Made by a program: the position numbers and the translations under genes. 64,000 nt of DNA from an uncultured Eubacteriales bacterium (lineage in GTDB: Bacteria; Bacillota; Clostridia; Lachnospirales; Lachnospiraceae): the NCBI GenBank assembly GCA_900548855.1, contig URMF01000015.1:1-64000 (forward strand), in the 5' to 3' direction. This document shows positions 1 through 10,198 of the stretch, piece after piece (positions within the stretch are counted from its first letter, which is position 1; the number at the start of each line of letters is the position of its first letter). Below the pieces are notes generated by a model. The model was not told where the DNA came from. It saw nothing but the letters and a program-made list of their open reading frames with translations, and searched no databases.

Positions 1-2
1 CT

Positions 3-1487
3 ATCGGCTGTGAGGCGCTCGGCATCCAGCTGATGTTCCACGTCATCTGCCTGTTTACCGTCATTTTCGGTATAAATGTCATTTTCAATGAATTTTATTT
101 TTCCAATGATATTGAATATTTACTGCCATGGCCTCTGAAAGCCTGTCAGATTGTAGCGTCCAAATTTACCGCCGCATTTTACAGCGAAAATTTTATGCAG
201 ATTGCACTGGTACTCGCCTGTATCATCGGATACGGGATTGGCAGTAAAATGGGACTTGCAAACTGGCTGCTTTCCATCATTGGAATCATCACATTGCCAA
301 TTATCCCCCTTGCCTACTGCGGTATCCTAAGCATGCTGGTAATGGGATTTACAAGGATAATCCGCAACAAGGATGTCATCCAGAAGCTATCTGTAATCCT
401 TATCTTTGTAATGGTGCTTGCACTGGTGGGGTCCATCGGATTTTTACAGAACATGGATATCGACAGCTATGTAGAGACTTTAGCTTCCGGAGACCAGACC
501 TTTTTTACAGTAATGAACTACATTTTCCCTAACGTACCGCTTTTTGTAAAAACCTTCAGTGAGGGTAATCTTCTGGCACTTGCCGGATATATCGCAGTCA
601 ATGCACTGGTAGTGGTAATTATGCTGCTTTTATCGGAAGCCTTATATTTCCGTGGCGTTATTGGCCTTACTTCTTCTGACAGCCAAGACAAATCAAAAGC
701 TTTGAACCAGCTGCTTGCAAGATGTAAACAGCACAGTCCTGCCTGGTCCTATTTTATGAAGGAGGTCCGGATTCTTATCCGAACTCCGGTATTTTTTACT
801 AACTGCATTGCCATTAACTTTTTATGGCCGGTGTTCGTATATGCCATGTACAAAATCCAGAGCGGCACAATTACCCTTGAACAGCTAAGACACCTCTATG
901 CACACAGGGATTTGCGTATCCAGTTGTTTTTCCTGCTGGGAATTGTGGGTATTTCTGTCATTGTAGCCGCCATTAACAGCCTAAGCTCCAATGCCATTTC
1001 CAGGGAAGGTAAGCATTTTTCATTTATGAAATATATCCCTGTTCCATATTTTACACAGTGGAATGTGAAGGCGTTTGTAGGAATCCTGTTTCCTGCCCTC
1101 GGCGTACTGGTTTACTTTATTCCAGCATGCATTCTGGTAAAGGTTCCACTGGTACACATTGTATTATTTACCCTGCTCAGCATCATGTCCATTACCTTTG
1201 TCTCCTATATGGGAATCTATATTGATTCCATCCAGCCGAAGCTCATATGGGACGATGAAATGAGTGCACTCCGGGAGAATTATAACACCTTTTTCTCCAT
1301 GGCTATTTCCATTGCATTTACGGTAGTGGTATGCGTAGGGGGATTTTTCCTATTTTGCAATACCAAAATATCCATTGCATTTACCGCACTGATTCTGATT
1401 GTGATTCTTGCCGTGGCAAACCTGATTGTGCTGCTGCTGACAAACCACTCGGGAGTGCGGAATCTGGAAGAGCAGGAAGAGACATAA
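3..1487 (+). CDS. ABC-2-type transporter permease, 5' end outside window
   Basis: This is the C-terminal part of a polytopic membrane protein; the frame is open to the window edge, so the internal ATG at 33 is probably not the start. About a dozen hydrophobic segments are visible, arranged as two groups separated by a hydrophilic stretch around residues 200-240, as in large ABC-2 exporter permeases that work with a separate ATPase. The ATPase is presumably upstream, outside the window. Substrate cannot be told. It is the only plus-strand gene of the first 26 kb and is convergent with the DUF2156 gene. Family assignment rests on overall hydrophobicity pattern and resemblance, not on a catalytic motif. 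Confidence 0.6.
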   Translation: MGCEALGIQLMFHVICLFTVIFGINVIFNEFYFSNDIEYLLPWPLKACQIVASKFTAAFYSENFMQIALVLACIIGYGIGSKMGLANWLLSIIGIITLPIIPLAYCGILSMLVMGFTRIIRNKDVIQKLSVILIFVMVLALVGSIGFLQNMDIDSYVETLASGDQTFFTVMNYIFPNVPLFVKTFSEGNLLALAGYIAVNALVVVIMLLLSEALYFRGVIGLTSSDSQDKSKALNQLLARCKQHSPAWSYFMKEVRILIRTPVFFTNCIAINFLWPVFVYAMYKIQSGTITLEQLRHLYAHRDLRIQLFFLLGIVGISVIVAAINSLSSNAISREGKHFSFMKYIPVPYFTQWNVKAFVGILFPALGVLVYFIPACILVKVPLVHIVLFTLLSIMSITFVSYMGIYIDSIQPKLIWDDEMSALRENYNTFFSMAISIAFTVVVCVGGFFLFCNTKISIAFTALILIVILAVANLIVLLLTNHSGVRNLEEQEET

Positions 1488-1531
1488 GTTCCTGTGTTAT
1501 TTCTGTATGGATTTTACCACCAGACGCTTAA

Positions 1532-2446
1532 TCATTCAGGAAGCCTTTCTCTCAGAACTCCTTTATTAAAAATCATCTCCGGGCGGTAGGAAAGCTTTGC
1601 TTTCCGCAGTCCCTCCAGCCCCAAATCCTCCTCCCGGTTCACATAGGTATATTCTGACAGCTCATGTCTCACAAACTCCCGGTTAATCATAGGATAAGCC
1701 CCCTGAATCTCCGGAAATGCTTTTTCAAAATGCACGACAAATGTGTCATCCGTCAGCCTTTCCCCCAGCGTGATGGCAATGATCTCACCTTTTACGCGAA
1801 GTGCTCCACCAATCATGCCAAGCTCTGTCCGGTGTCGGATGGCATATACCACAAGCTTGGATTCATCTACCTTGTCATACTCTATCCTATCTTCTTCGTT
1901 CATACAGTTCCGGATACACCATTTCATCGCCATCCTGGCGCATTCTTCCTCATTTCCATCGCTGATGGTCTCATATTTCCAATCCGGATTCTGCTCCTCA
2001 AAGCGGTGGATATGATTTCGTTTACCGTGAAGCTTCTTTCCTGCCAAGGTCGCCAGCTTTTCCCTCAAATATATATAATCACTGTTATTACGGTCATAGC
2101 TTATCTGATAAATGCCCGGATACCATTCCTCTATCTGGTTCCTTTCTTCTTCGTCTACACAATACAATACAAAAGGCTGGTGATTTTCCCCTGCCACTTC
2201 CACTATTCGGTCAAATAATTGTTTTGGCTTGGATGCACACAACAGATTGCAGGCATAAGAATATTCCCCATTCTCCGCCATAGAACGAAATACAAGATTC
2301 CCTTCCCAGAATGCAATCTGCGTATTGTAATGCTTTGCCCATAAAACCGTGTTTGCCCCGGACATTTCACAATATCTTTTTTTATTTCCCGCTAATGCTT
2401 CTCTTATTTCCACCACATTTTCAATGGACGGTATAAAAAATTCCAT
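1532..2446 (-). CDS. DUF2156 (GNAT-fold, phosphatidylglycerol lysyltransferase C-terminal-like) protein
   Basis: A soluble 304-residue protein that resembles the DUF2156 family, related to the aminoacyl-transferase domain of MprF-type lysyltransferases. The central segment with GKRNHIHRFE followed by a GNAT-like core (GGALRVKGEIIAITLGE) and the C-terminal YVNREEDLGLEGLRKAKLSYRP are the typical signatures. Such proteins transfer acyl or aminoacyl groups, but the substrate of this stand-alone version is unknown. The start ATG is preceded by AGAGG at suitable distance. No membrane segment, so it acts in the cytoplasm. It is convergent with the ABC permease gene. Confidence 0.75.
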   Translation of the reverse strand: MEFFIPSIENVVEIREALAGNKKRYCEMSGANTVLWAKHYNTQIAFWEGNLVFRSMAENGEYSYACNLLCASKPKQLFDRIVEVAGENHQPFVLYCVDEEERNQIEEWYPGIYQISYDRNNSDYIYLREKLATLAGKKLHGKRNHIHRFEEQNPDWKYETISDGNEEECARMAMKWCIRNCMNEEDRIEYDKVDESKLVVYAIRHRTELGMIGGALRVKGEIIAITLGERLTDDTFVVHFEKAFPEIQGAYPMINREFVRHELSEYTYVNREEDLGLEGLRKAKLSYRPEMIFNKGVLRERLPE

Positions 2447-2503
2447 ATCAAAACCTCTATTCTATATTTGATTAATATATCCTTTCTTCATTTTTTGCAT
2501 AGG

Positions 2504-2526
2504 AAAAGGGTGTCAATTAAACACCC
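2504..2526 (-). terminator. Intrinsic terminator downstream of the 2567-3430 gene
   Basis: On the minus strand GGGTGT and ACACCC form a 6-bp stem with a 7-nt AT-rich loop, followed by TTTTCC. It lies about 40 nt past the stop of the gene at 2567-3430 and before the DUF2156 gene. Confidence 0.6.
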
Positions 2527-2566
2527 CTGCTATTACATTCCCCCAGATATCACTCTTTTTATTCAT

Positions 2567-3430
2567 TTATTCCGGACTTTCCAATAAAACATCCACATCA
2601 TTATATCCGTAATCCATTAAAGCTTTACGAATCTTATGTTTTGTATCCTCGTTGGCATTAATGTTCACCAATTCATACAGTTCAAACACATAACCCACCC
2701 ATTTTTCATAAATCTTATTGCGAATCTCCGCATTGGCAGTCATCTCTCGTGCCTTGCGGGCCTCCTCTATGGATTTTTCTTCTTTTTTAATGATTGGCTC
2801 AAATTTTTCTTCTTCTGCCTGCTTCTCAGCTTCTACCGCTTCCAGCACATTCACCACACCATCAGACAGGGTTCCATGTATATCTGTGATGCCCGGGTCA
2901 TCCTCCTTCAGATTCTTAGCTGCACTCACAACATCATTCTTTGGATGGAAGAAATCACCCATGATTCCCTCTACCTGGATGATGCCCTCCTCGTCGTCAG
3001 GCTCTGCACTGGAAACCTCCTCGTCATCCTCTTCTGTCATCTCCCGCTCCAGCTCCTCTAAAAAGGATAAATCCACATTTCGGAAACGGTTGTTGCCATA
3101 GGCAATCTGCTCCAGTTCATCTGTTCGGACAATGCCACAATCGTACATTTCCAGTAACAATTCATGCACGCCCTGGTCAACCCCGATAAAATAGTGATAA
3201 TATTTTTCAAAGTCTTCTCCTTCCCTGCAGTCCTCAACTTCCCGGAGATTGTACCAGTAATCCTTTGTACAGTCAATGGTTCTCTTTTTAATCTCATTTC
3301 CCTTTGCCCGCAGCTCCTGTATCCGTTTTACCTTTTTCTGACGCTTTGTGAAAAAATGCAGTTTAAATGACCAGATTACCAGATATATAAAAAATATTAC
3401 CAGTATGCCTAATATAATATATGTTTTCAT
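2567..3430 (-). CDS. Membrane-anchored hypothetical protein
   Basis: I do not recognise the family. The 287-residue product has one N-terminal membrane segment (about residues 4-24, IILGILVIFFIYLVIWSF) followed by a positively charged stretch and a long, strongly acidic and helical cytoplasmic part. Residues 130-230 are rich in Glu/Asp and low in complexity (EEDDEEVSSAEPDDEEG), probably disordered or coiled, and the C-terminal about 60 residues look like a small helical domain. A consensus promoter and a terminator frame it, so it is a single-gene transcript. A scaffold or envelope-associated role is possible but unsupported. Confidence 0.6.
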   Translation of the reverse strand: MKTYIILGILVIFFIYLVIWSFKLHFFTKRQKKVKRIQELRAKGNEIKKRTIDCTKDYWYNLREVEDCREGEDFEKYYHYFIGVDQGVHELLLEMYDCGIVRTDELEQIAYGNNRFRNVDLSFLEELEREMTEEDDEEVSSAEPDDEEGIIQVEGIMGDFFHPKNDVVSAAKNLKEDDPGITDIHGTLSDGVVNVLEAVEAEKQAEEEKFEPIIKKEEKSIEEARKAREMTANAEIRNKIYEKWVGYVFELYELVNINANEDTKHKIRKALMDYGYNDVDVLLESPE

Positions 3431-3491
3431 ACTTATATCATCCTTTGATTTTAAATTCGTTTCCTATATAGCTTAATACACATATAAATGT

Positions 3492-3520
3492 ATTATACAC
3501 GGTTTTAACTGGTTTTTCAA
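3492..3520 (-). promoter_or_regulatory. Sigma-A-type promoter for the 2567-3430 gene
   Basis: Minus strand TTGAAA, 17-nt spacer, TATAAT. It begins about 60 nt upstream of the ATG at 3430 and matches the housekeeping consensus closely. Confidence 0.7.
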
Positions 3521-3594
3521 TCATTAAACGCATGAAGATTGTGTCAACACTATTGGCAACTTTTCCGTTTTCTTTGTAACAGACGCTTCAGCCG

Positions 3595-3621
3595 AAAAAA
3601 AATGGATTCCAAGCCGGGATC
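3595..3621 (-). terminator. Intrinsic terminator of gltB-gltD
   Basis: On the minus strand GATCC/GGAATC can form a short bulged stem, followed directly by CA and eight T residues. It lies about 20-45 nt past the gltD stop codon. Confidence 0.6.
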
Positions 3622-3639
3622 GCTTCCGATTATCATAGC

Positions 3640-5199
3640 TTATAAATTAGAATATCCCATCAATGCCGTATCCACTTCCCTTGCAACCTCTCTTCCCTCA
3701 CGGATTGCCCAGACAACCAGGGACTGTCCTCTGTGCATGTCACCCGCTGTAAATACCTTCGGTACATTGGTTGCATAGGCTCCTGTCTCCGTCTTTACAT
3801 TGGTTCGCTCGTTCAGCTCCACGCCAAACGCCTTCGCCACATATTCCTGGCTCCCTAAAAATCCCGCTGCAATCAACACGATATCACATGGAACCTCATA
3901 CTCACTGCCCTCTATCTCTGACATATTCATGCGTCCGGTTTTGGCATCCTTCTGCCATGCAAGTTTCACACATTTTGCCCTGACCACATTGCCATCCTTA
4001 TCCTTTATGAATTCCTTCACTGTGGTCTCATAAATTCTAGGGTCTTCGCCAAATACGGCGATTGCCTCCTCCTGACCATAGTCTGTCTTTAAGATTTTCG
4101 GCCATTCCGGCCATGGATTGCTTTCCGCCCTGCACACCGGTGGCTTCGGCATCATTTCCAGCTGTACCACACTCTTGCAGCCCTGGCGGATGGAAGTGCC
4201 TACACAGTCATTACCGGTATCGCCGCCGCCGATAACCAAGACATTTTTTCCCTTGGCGCTGACATACTTCTTATCTTTAAACTCTGAATTTAGCAGACTT
4301 TTTGTGGTGGTCTTCAAAAAATCCACCGCAAAATAGATTCCCTTGGCGTCTCTTCCCTTTGCCTTGATATCTCTTGGATTAGAGGCTCCACAGGCAAGAA
4401 TCACGCTGTCATATTCTTTCAAGATGATATCTGCTTTCATCGCTTTCTCATCCGGGTTTGTCAGATATTCACCCATTGCATCTTCCTTTGCCACCATGGG
4501 ATTCATTGCCGCCTTAGTAGCACCCACATTGGCACCGGTAATAAATTCGACCCCCTCTGCCTTCATGACCTCAACCTTCCGGTCAATAATCTGCTTTTCC
4601 AGCTTCATGTTAGGGATGCCATACATCAAAAGTCCGCCAACCCGGTCACTCTTTTCATATACCGTTACGGAATGTCCCCGTTTATTCAGCTGATCTGCCG
4701 CTGCGAGACCCGCCGGTCCCGAACCGATTACTGCTATTTTCTTTCCGGTGCGTACACTCGGTGCATGCGGTGCCGCAAGTCCGCTTGCATATGCATTCTC
4801 GATAATGCTTCTCTCATTTTCCTTGTTAGAAACCGGCTCCCCATTTAAATTACAGGTACATGCCGCCTCACAGGGAGAAGGACATACCCTGGAAGTAAAT
4901 TCCGGAAAATTATTGGTCTTGGTAAGCCGCTCATAGGCACCCTCCCAGTTTCCGTTATAAATCAAATCATTCCACTCCGGAATTAAATTGTTCAGGGGAC
5001 ACCCGGATGCCATTCCCCCAATCATCATACCGGACTGGCAGAATGGTACACCGCATTCCATACATCTTGCCGCCTGTGTACGCTGCTTCTCCTTTGAAAG
5101 AGGAACATGGAACTCATTGAAATTCTTGATACGCTCCTTCGGGCTCACTTCTAAACTCGTCTCTCTGTCATATTCTAAAAATCCTGTTTTCTTTCCCAT
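3640..5199 (-). CDS. gltD: Glutamate synthase small subunit (NADPH)
   Basis: This 519-residue subunit feeds electrons from NAD(P)H through FAD and iron-sulfur clusters to the large subunit for reductive transfer of the glutamine amide to 2-oxoglutarate. Visible signatures are the N-terminal cysteine clusters (C46, C49 and the following CxxxxxxxxxxxC; then CPSPCEAACTC near residue 105), the FAD Rossmann motif VIGSGPAGLAAA near 156 and the NADPH motif VIGGGDTGNDC near 322. Length and domain order are those of the usual beta subunit. It follows gltB with a 17-nt gap and has a strong AGGAGG site, so the two genes form an operon ending at the terminator at 3595. Confidence 0.96.
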   Translation of the reverse strand: MGKKTGFLEYDRETSLEVSPKERIKNFNEFHVPLSKEKQRTQAARCMECGVPFCQSGMMIGGMASGCPLNNLIPEWNDLIYNGNWEGAYERLTKTNNFPEFTSRVCPSPCEAACTCNLNGEPVSNKENERSIIENAYASGLAAPHAPSVRTGKKIAVIGSGPAGLAAADQLNKRGHSVTVYEKSDRVGGLLMYGIPNMKLEKQIIDRKVEVMKAEGVEFITGANVGATKAAMNPMVAKEDAMGEYLTNPDEKAMKADIILKEYDSVILACGASNPRDIKAKGRDAKGIYFAVDFLKTTTKSLLNSEFKDKKYVSAKGKNVLVIGGGDTGNDCVGTSIRQGCKSVVQLEMMPKPPVCRAESNPWPEWPKILKTDYGQEEAIAVFGEDPRIYETTVKEFIKDKDGNVVRAKCVKLAWQKDAKTGRMNMSEIEGSEYEVPCDIVLIAAGFLGSQEYVAKAFGVELNERTNVKTETGAYATNVPKVFTAGDMHRGQSLVVWAIREGREVAREVDTALMGYSNL

Positions 5200-5216
5200 G
5201 ATTTCTTCCTCCTTTC

Positions 5217-8200
5217 CTATTTCTTCATAGCATAAAATGCTTCGATCTGTGCCTGCTCTGAGCTTAAGCCCTTTTCTTCCATCTGGACAATCATGTTCAT
5301 CATCTTCTTATAGTCATGTGGAATAATCTTCTTGAATTTTGGAAGGTATTCTCCAAAGTTATCAAGAATCTTCTTACCGATTTCAGAATTGGTGTATGCC
5401 ACATGGTCCTTAATCATGGTCTTAAGCTCCAATACATCATATTTATCTGCCACCTGCTCAATGGAAACCATTTCCTTGTTAAGCTTCATGTAAAGGTCGC
5501 TGTTCCTATCCAGTACATAAGCGATACCACCGCTCATTCCAGCAGCAAAGTTCTTTCCGGTGTCTCCAAGGATAACCACCCGTCCACCGGTCATATACTC
5601 GCATCCATGGTCGCCGACACCCTCGCAGACAGCCGTTGCACCGGAGTTACGGACTGCAAAACGCTCGCCAGCCACACCATTGATGTAGGCTTTACCGGAG
5701 GTCGCACCATAGAGGGCAACATTACCAATAATGATATTTTCCTCATGCTTATACTGAACCGTTCTTGGCGGATATACAATCAGCTTGCCACCGGACAGTC
5801 CCTTTCCAAAGTAATCGTTGCTGTCACCCACAAGCTCCAGAGTGAGCCCCTTTGGAATAAAGGCTCCAAAGCTCTGTCCTCCGGAACCGTTACACTTCAC
5901 GGTAAAGGTATCCTCCTCTAAGGTATCATGATATTTCTTCGTAATCTCCGAGCCGAAAATGGTACCTACGGAACGGTCTGTATTCTTAACGTCAATCTCC
6001 ACACTCTTCTTGTGACCCTTATTTAAAGCATCCTTAAAGGTCTTAACCAGTATTCTTTCATCCACAGTACCCGGAAGCTCAAAATCGTATACATTTTTCT
6101 TATTGTAGACAATCTTGTTCTGCGGACTGTCCACAAATGGGTTGTCAAGGATTGCTGATAAATCCACCTTACGCCTGGCAGCCTCCGGACCAGCCTTTAA
6201 GAGGTCTGTTCTTCCCACCAGCTCATCCACGGTCCGCACGCCTAATTTTGCCATGTATTCCCGCAGCTCTTCCGCAATAAATACCATAAAGTTTACAACA
6301 TATTCCGGTTTTCCCTTAAACCGCTTGCGGAGCTCCGGATTCTGTGTTGCCACACCAACTGGACAGGTATCCAGATTACATACCCGCATCATGACACAGC
6401 CCATGGTTACCAGCGGAGCAGTGGCAAAACCAAACTCCTCTGCACCAAGCATTGCTGCAATTGCCACATCACGTCCGGTCATCAGTTTACCATCTGTCTC
6501 TAAGATAACCTTGTTACGAAGGTCATTCATAATCAGTGTCTGATGAGTCTCTGCCAGACCAAGCTCCCAAGGCAGACCGGCATTGTAAATGGAGTTGCCT
6601 GGAGCAGCACCGGTACCACCGTCATAACCCGAAACCAGAATAACCTGTGCACCAGCCTTTGCCACACCGGCAGCTACGGTACCAATCCCCGCTTCGGATA
6701 CCAGCTTAACGGAAATTCTCGCATCTGTATTTGCATTTTTACAGTCATATATCAGCTGTGCCAAATCCTCAATGGAATAAATATCATGGTGCGGTGGCGG
6801 TGAAATAAGTCCTACACCAGGGGTAGAATGACGGGTTTTTGCAATCCATGGATATACCTTACCGCCAGGTAAATGACCACCCTCACCAGGCTTAGCGCCC
6901 TGTGCCATCTTAATCTGGATTTCCTTTGCACTGGTTAAATATTTGGAGGTTACACCAAAACGTCCGGAAGCCACCTGCTTAATAGCGGAACAGCGATTCT
7001 TGCCATCTGCTCCCACCGCAAGACGCTCCAAATCCTCTCCGCCCTCGCCGGAATTAGACTTGCCGCCAAGCATATTCATGGCAATTGCCAGTGTTTCATG
7101 GGCTTCCTTTGAAATCGAACCATAGGACATGGCTCCGGTCTTAAATCTCTTTACAATGGAATCCGCAGCCTCCACTTCCTCAATCGGAATCCCCTTTTCC
7201 GGATAATTAAATTCCATCAAACCTCGGAGATTAACGGCGTCCATTTCTTCATTAATCAGCTTGGAATACTGCTTAAACATTGTATAATCACCGACACGGG
7301 TTGCCTGCTGCAATAAATGAATAGTCTGTGGGTTATACAGATGCTCTTCTTTTCCGCTTCTATATTTATGGCTTCCGCTTGACTCCAGAGACAGATTCAT
7401 GTCAAGTCCCAACGGGTCAAAGGCAGCAGAATGCAGTTCATCCACCTGTTTTTCAATATCCTTGATATCAATACCTTCTACACGGCTTACCGTATTCGTG
7501 AAATATTTGTCTACCACCGCCTTATTGATGCCAATCGCTTCAAAAATCTGGGAGCTCTGGTAAGACTGAATTGTAGAGATACCCATCTTAGATGCAATCT
7601 TTACAATGCCGTGTATAATGGCTGCATTATAATCATCCACTGCCGCATAATAATCCTTATCCAGGCGGTTTGTTTCAATGAGCTCACGGATAGACTCCTG
7701 CGCCAGATATGGGTTAATGGCAGAGGCACCATAGCCTAACAGGGTTGCGAAATGATGGACGCATCTAGGCTCTGCGCTCTCCAAAATCAAGGCAACGGAG
7801 GTCTTCTTCTTTGTCTTCACAAGATGCTGTGACATGGCTGAAACTGCCAGCAGGGAAGGAATTGCCACATGGTTTTCATCCACACCACGGTCTGTCAGGA
7901 TTAAGATGTTCACGCCGTCCCGATATAACCGGTCTGCCTCCACAAACAATCTGTCAATTGCCTTTTCAAGGGAGGTATTCTTATAATAGGTAATCGGAAC
8001 CTCTCCAACCTTCAGTCCCTCTACCTCCATATTGCGGATTTTTAACAAATCCAGATTGGTAAGAATCGGGTCCATTATCTTAAGCATGCGGCAGTTTTCC
8101 GGTTTTTCCTCTAAGATATTGCCTCCTGCCCCCAGATAAACAGAGGTAGAGGTAACAACCTCCTCACGAATTGCATCAATCGGTGGATTCGTAACCTGGG

Positions 8201-9761
8201 CAAACAATTGTTTAAAATAATTAAACAATGGCTGCTTCTTATCGGATAGCACTGCAAGAGGAGAATCCGTACCCATCGCCTGAATCGCTTCTGTACCGTT
8301 CTGCGCCATTGGCAGAATAGTATTTAAATCCTCATAGCTGTAGCCAAAAGCACGCTGCAGCTTTGCCCGTTCCTCCTTTGTATGCTCCTCCACCTTCTTA
8401 TTCGGAATCTTTAAATCCTTCAAATAAACCAGATTGGAATCCAGCCATTCACCGTAAGGCTGTGCGTTTGCATACTGCTCTTTCAATTCCTCATCGGAAA
8501 TCAGTTTTCCCTGAATCGTATCCACCAGTAACATTTTTCCCGGATGCAGTCTTTCCTTCATCACAATATGCCCCGGTTCAATATCCAGCACACCCACCTC
8601 TGAAGAAAGAATCAGATTATCGTCATCCGTAATCATATAACGGGAAGGCCGCAGACCATTCCGGTCCAATACAGCTCCCATAATATCACCATCGGTAAAC
8701 AAAATAGATGCCGGTCCGTCCCACGGCTCCATCATGGTTGCATAATACTGGTAAAAATCCTTTTTCTTCTGAGACATATACCGGTTGTTTTCCCAAGGCT
8801 CCGGAATTGTAATCATAACCGCCAGTGGAAGAGGCATACCGCTCATTACCAAAAACTCCAATGTATTGTCAAGTCTTGCAGAATCCGAACCATCCGGGTC
8901 TACCACAGGTGTCAGCTTATGCATCTCTCCCTTAAAATGACCGGATTCCATGGATTCCTCTCTTGCATGCATTTTATCTGCATTTCCCCGGATAGTATTA
9001 ATCTCTCCGTTATGTACCAGATAGCGGTACGGATGGGCTCTCAACCAGCTCGGAGTAGTATTGGTAGAAAAACGGGAGTGCACCAGTGCAATAGCAGATT
9101 CATAATCCTCATTGTGTAAATCCTCAAAGAACAGCCGCAGCTCATCCACTAGAAACATACCTTTATATACAATGGTTCTGGAGGATAACGACACCACATA
9201 GGAATCATCATTGGACTGTTCAAATACGCGCCTTACAATATATAATTTTCTGTCAAAATCAAGACCCTTGTTTACCTCACCTGGCCTCTTAATAAATGCC
9301 TGCATAATGCATGGCATTACATCTACTGCCTTTTTTCCCAGAATTTCAGGCTTGGTGGGTACCTCTCTCCAGCAGAGAAATTCCATTCCCTCCTTCTCCA
9401 CGATTACCTCAAACATTTTCTTTGCCTGGTTTCTCTTCAACTCATCCTGCGGAAAGAAAAACATACCAATACCATAATCTCTCTCTTCCCCTAAAGAAAC
9501 ACCCAGGGCGGCAACAGCCTTGCGAAAGAACTTATGTGATATCTGCAAAAGAATACCCACACCGTCTCCTGTTTTTCCCTCGGCATCCTTACCGGCTCTG
9601 TGTTCCAGTTTTTCTACGATTTGCAATGCATTGGTTACCGTTGCATGGCTCCTCTTACCCTTAATGTTGACAACTGCACCAATGCCACAGTTGTCATGTT
9701 CAAACTCTGAGTGGTAAAGACCTGCTTCCCGCTTCGTAGCTTCATCAAATTGCTGCTTCAT
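5217..9761 (-). CDS. gltB: Glutamate synthase large subunit
   Basis: A 1514-residue protein of the usual full length. After a short propeptide, the class II glutamine amidotransferase nucleophile is C25 in HDNCGIGAV. The central domain is followed by the FMN-binding synthase domain (KPGEGGHLPGGKV, GYDGGTGAAP) and the 3Fe-4S ligand motif CVMMRVCNLDTCPVG near residue 1150, then the C-terminal beta-helix with repeated G-x-x-G-x-x-G turns. It makes glutamate from glutamine and 2-oxoglutarate with GltD. Start chosen at the ATG preceded by AAAGGAAAG. The AT-rich region upstream probably carries its promoter. Confidence 0.97.
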   Translation of the reverse strand: MKQQFDEATKREAGLYHSEFEHDNCGIGAVVNIKGKRSHATVTNALQIVEKLEHRAGKDAEGKTGDGVGILLQISHKFFRKAVAALGVSLGEERDYGIGMFFFPQDELKRNQAKKMFEVIVEKEGMEFLCWREVPTKPEILGKKAVDVMPCIMQAFIKRPGEVNKGLDFDRKLYIVRRVFEQSNDDSYVVSLSSRTIVYKGMFLVDELRLFFEDLHNEDYESAIALVHSRFSTNTTPSWLRAHPYRYLVHNGEINTIRGNADKMHAREESMESGHFKGEMHKLTPVVDPDGSDSARLDNTLEFLVMSGMPLPLAVMITIPEPWENNRYMSQKKKDFYQYYATMMEPWDGPASILFTDGDIMGAVLDRNGLRPSRYMITDDDNLILSSEVGVLDIEPGHIVMKERLHPGKMLLVDTIQGKLISDEELKEQYANAQPYGEWLDSNLVYLKDLKIPNKKVEEHTKEERAKLQRAFGYSYEDLNTILPMAQNGTEAIQAMGTDSPLAVLSDKKQPLFNYFKQLFAQVTNPPIDAIREEVVTSTSVYLGAGGNILEEKPENCRMLKIMDPILTNLDLLKIRNMEVEGLKVGEVPITYYKNTSLEKAIDRLFVEADRLYRDGVNILILTDRGVDENHVAIPSLLAVSAMSQHLVKTKKKTSVALILESAEPRCVHHFATLLGYGASAINPYLAQESIRELIETNRLDKDYYAAVDDYNAAIIHGIVKIASKMGISTIQSYQSSQIFEAIGINKAVVDKYFTNTVSRVEGIDIKDIEKQVDELHSAAFDPLGLDMNLSLESSGSHKYRSGKEEHLYNPQTIHLLQQATRVGDYTMFKQYSKLINEEMDAVNLRGLMEFNYPEKGIPIEEVEAADSIVKRFKTGAMSYGSISKEAHETLAIAMNMLGGKSNSGEGGEDLERLAVGADGKNRCSAIKQVASGRFGVTSKYLTSAKEIQIKMAQGAKPGEGGHLPGGKVYPWIAKTRHSTPGVGLISPPPHHDIYSIEDLAQLIYDCKNANTDARISVKLVSEAGIGTVAAGVAKAGAQVILVSGYDGGTGAAPGNSIYNAGLPWELGLAETHQTLIMNDLRNKVILETDGKLMTGRDVAIAAMLGAEEFGFATAPLVTMGCVMMRVCNLDTCPVGVATQNPELRKRFKGKPEYVVNFMVFIAEELREYMAKLGVRTVDELVGRTDLLKAGPEAARRKVDLSAILDNPFVDSPQNKIVYNKKNVYDFELPGTVDERILVKTFKDALNKGHKKSVEIDVKNTDRSVGTIFGSEITKKYHDTLEEDTFTVKCNGSGGQSFGAFIPKGLTLELVGDSNDYFGKGLSGGKLIVYPPRTVQYKHEENIIIGNVALYGATSGKAYINGVAGERFAVRNSGATAVCEGVGDHGCEYMTGGRVVILGDTGKNFAAGMSGGIAYVLDRNSDLYMKLNKEMVSIEQVADKYDVLELKTMIKDHVAYTNSEIGKKILDNFGEYLPKFKKIIPHDYKKMMNMIVQMEEKGLSSEQAQIEAFYAMKK

Positions 9762-10107
9762 CGTCTTCTTTCCTTTCTAATCATACTTATTACCCAAAAT
9801 AACCTGCCCTGTGTATCACCAGGGCTTCTGCCTGGAATATATCAATAATATAAATATTATCAATTCCATTATTGTTATTATAATATAATGTTTATATTAT
9901 AATATATAGGTATTATGTTTAAACTGATGTTATAATACAAAATAATATTCCATTTGTAAATAGAATAAAAGCGACTAATTTTCAAATTATTTGATATTTT
10001 TTGTATTTTAATAAAATTATCAGTTATCTAAACAAATTTTTTCTTCCATTTTGCCATTCCCATACACTTTATATACACACAAAATTTCAACAGATATGTA
10101 ATAGTGC
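9762..10107. other. Long AT-rich intergenic region upstream of gltB
   Basis: About 350 nt without a gene between gltB and the terminator of the transpeptidase gene. Most of it (9840-10080) is more than 80 percent A+T, with many overlapping TATAAT-like words, so the exact gltB promoter cannot be picked. Close to gltB, GCCCTG/CAGGGC (about 9812-9831) forms a 6-bp hairpin in the predicted leader. I see no T-box and no glutamine-riboswitch core. Confidence 0.5.
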
Positions 10108-10153
10108 AAAAAAATGAGAACTACCCAGCTTACAGCTTCATAGTAATTCTCAT
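10108..10153 (-). terminator. Terminator of the L,D-transpeptidase gene
   Basis: ATGAGAA pairs with TTCTCAT around a loop of about 26 nt that can extend the stem (CTAC/GTA). On the minus strand it is followed by seven T residues. It lies about 45 nt past the stop codon. Confidence 0.65.
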
Positions 10154-10198
10154 TTCTTTTCATCCCGATACATTTCTAATATTCTATATAGCCATATT

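Noticed and set aside
9762..9990. Riboswitch or T-box in front of gltB
   Set aside because: Only a short hairpin and AT-rich DNA are visible; no T-box or glutamine-RNA core sequence.
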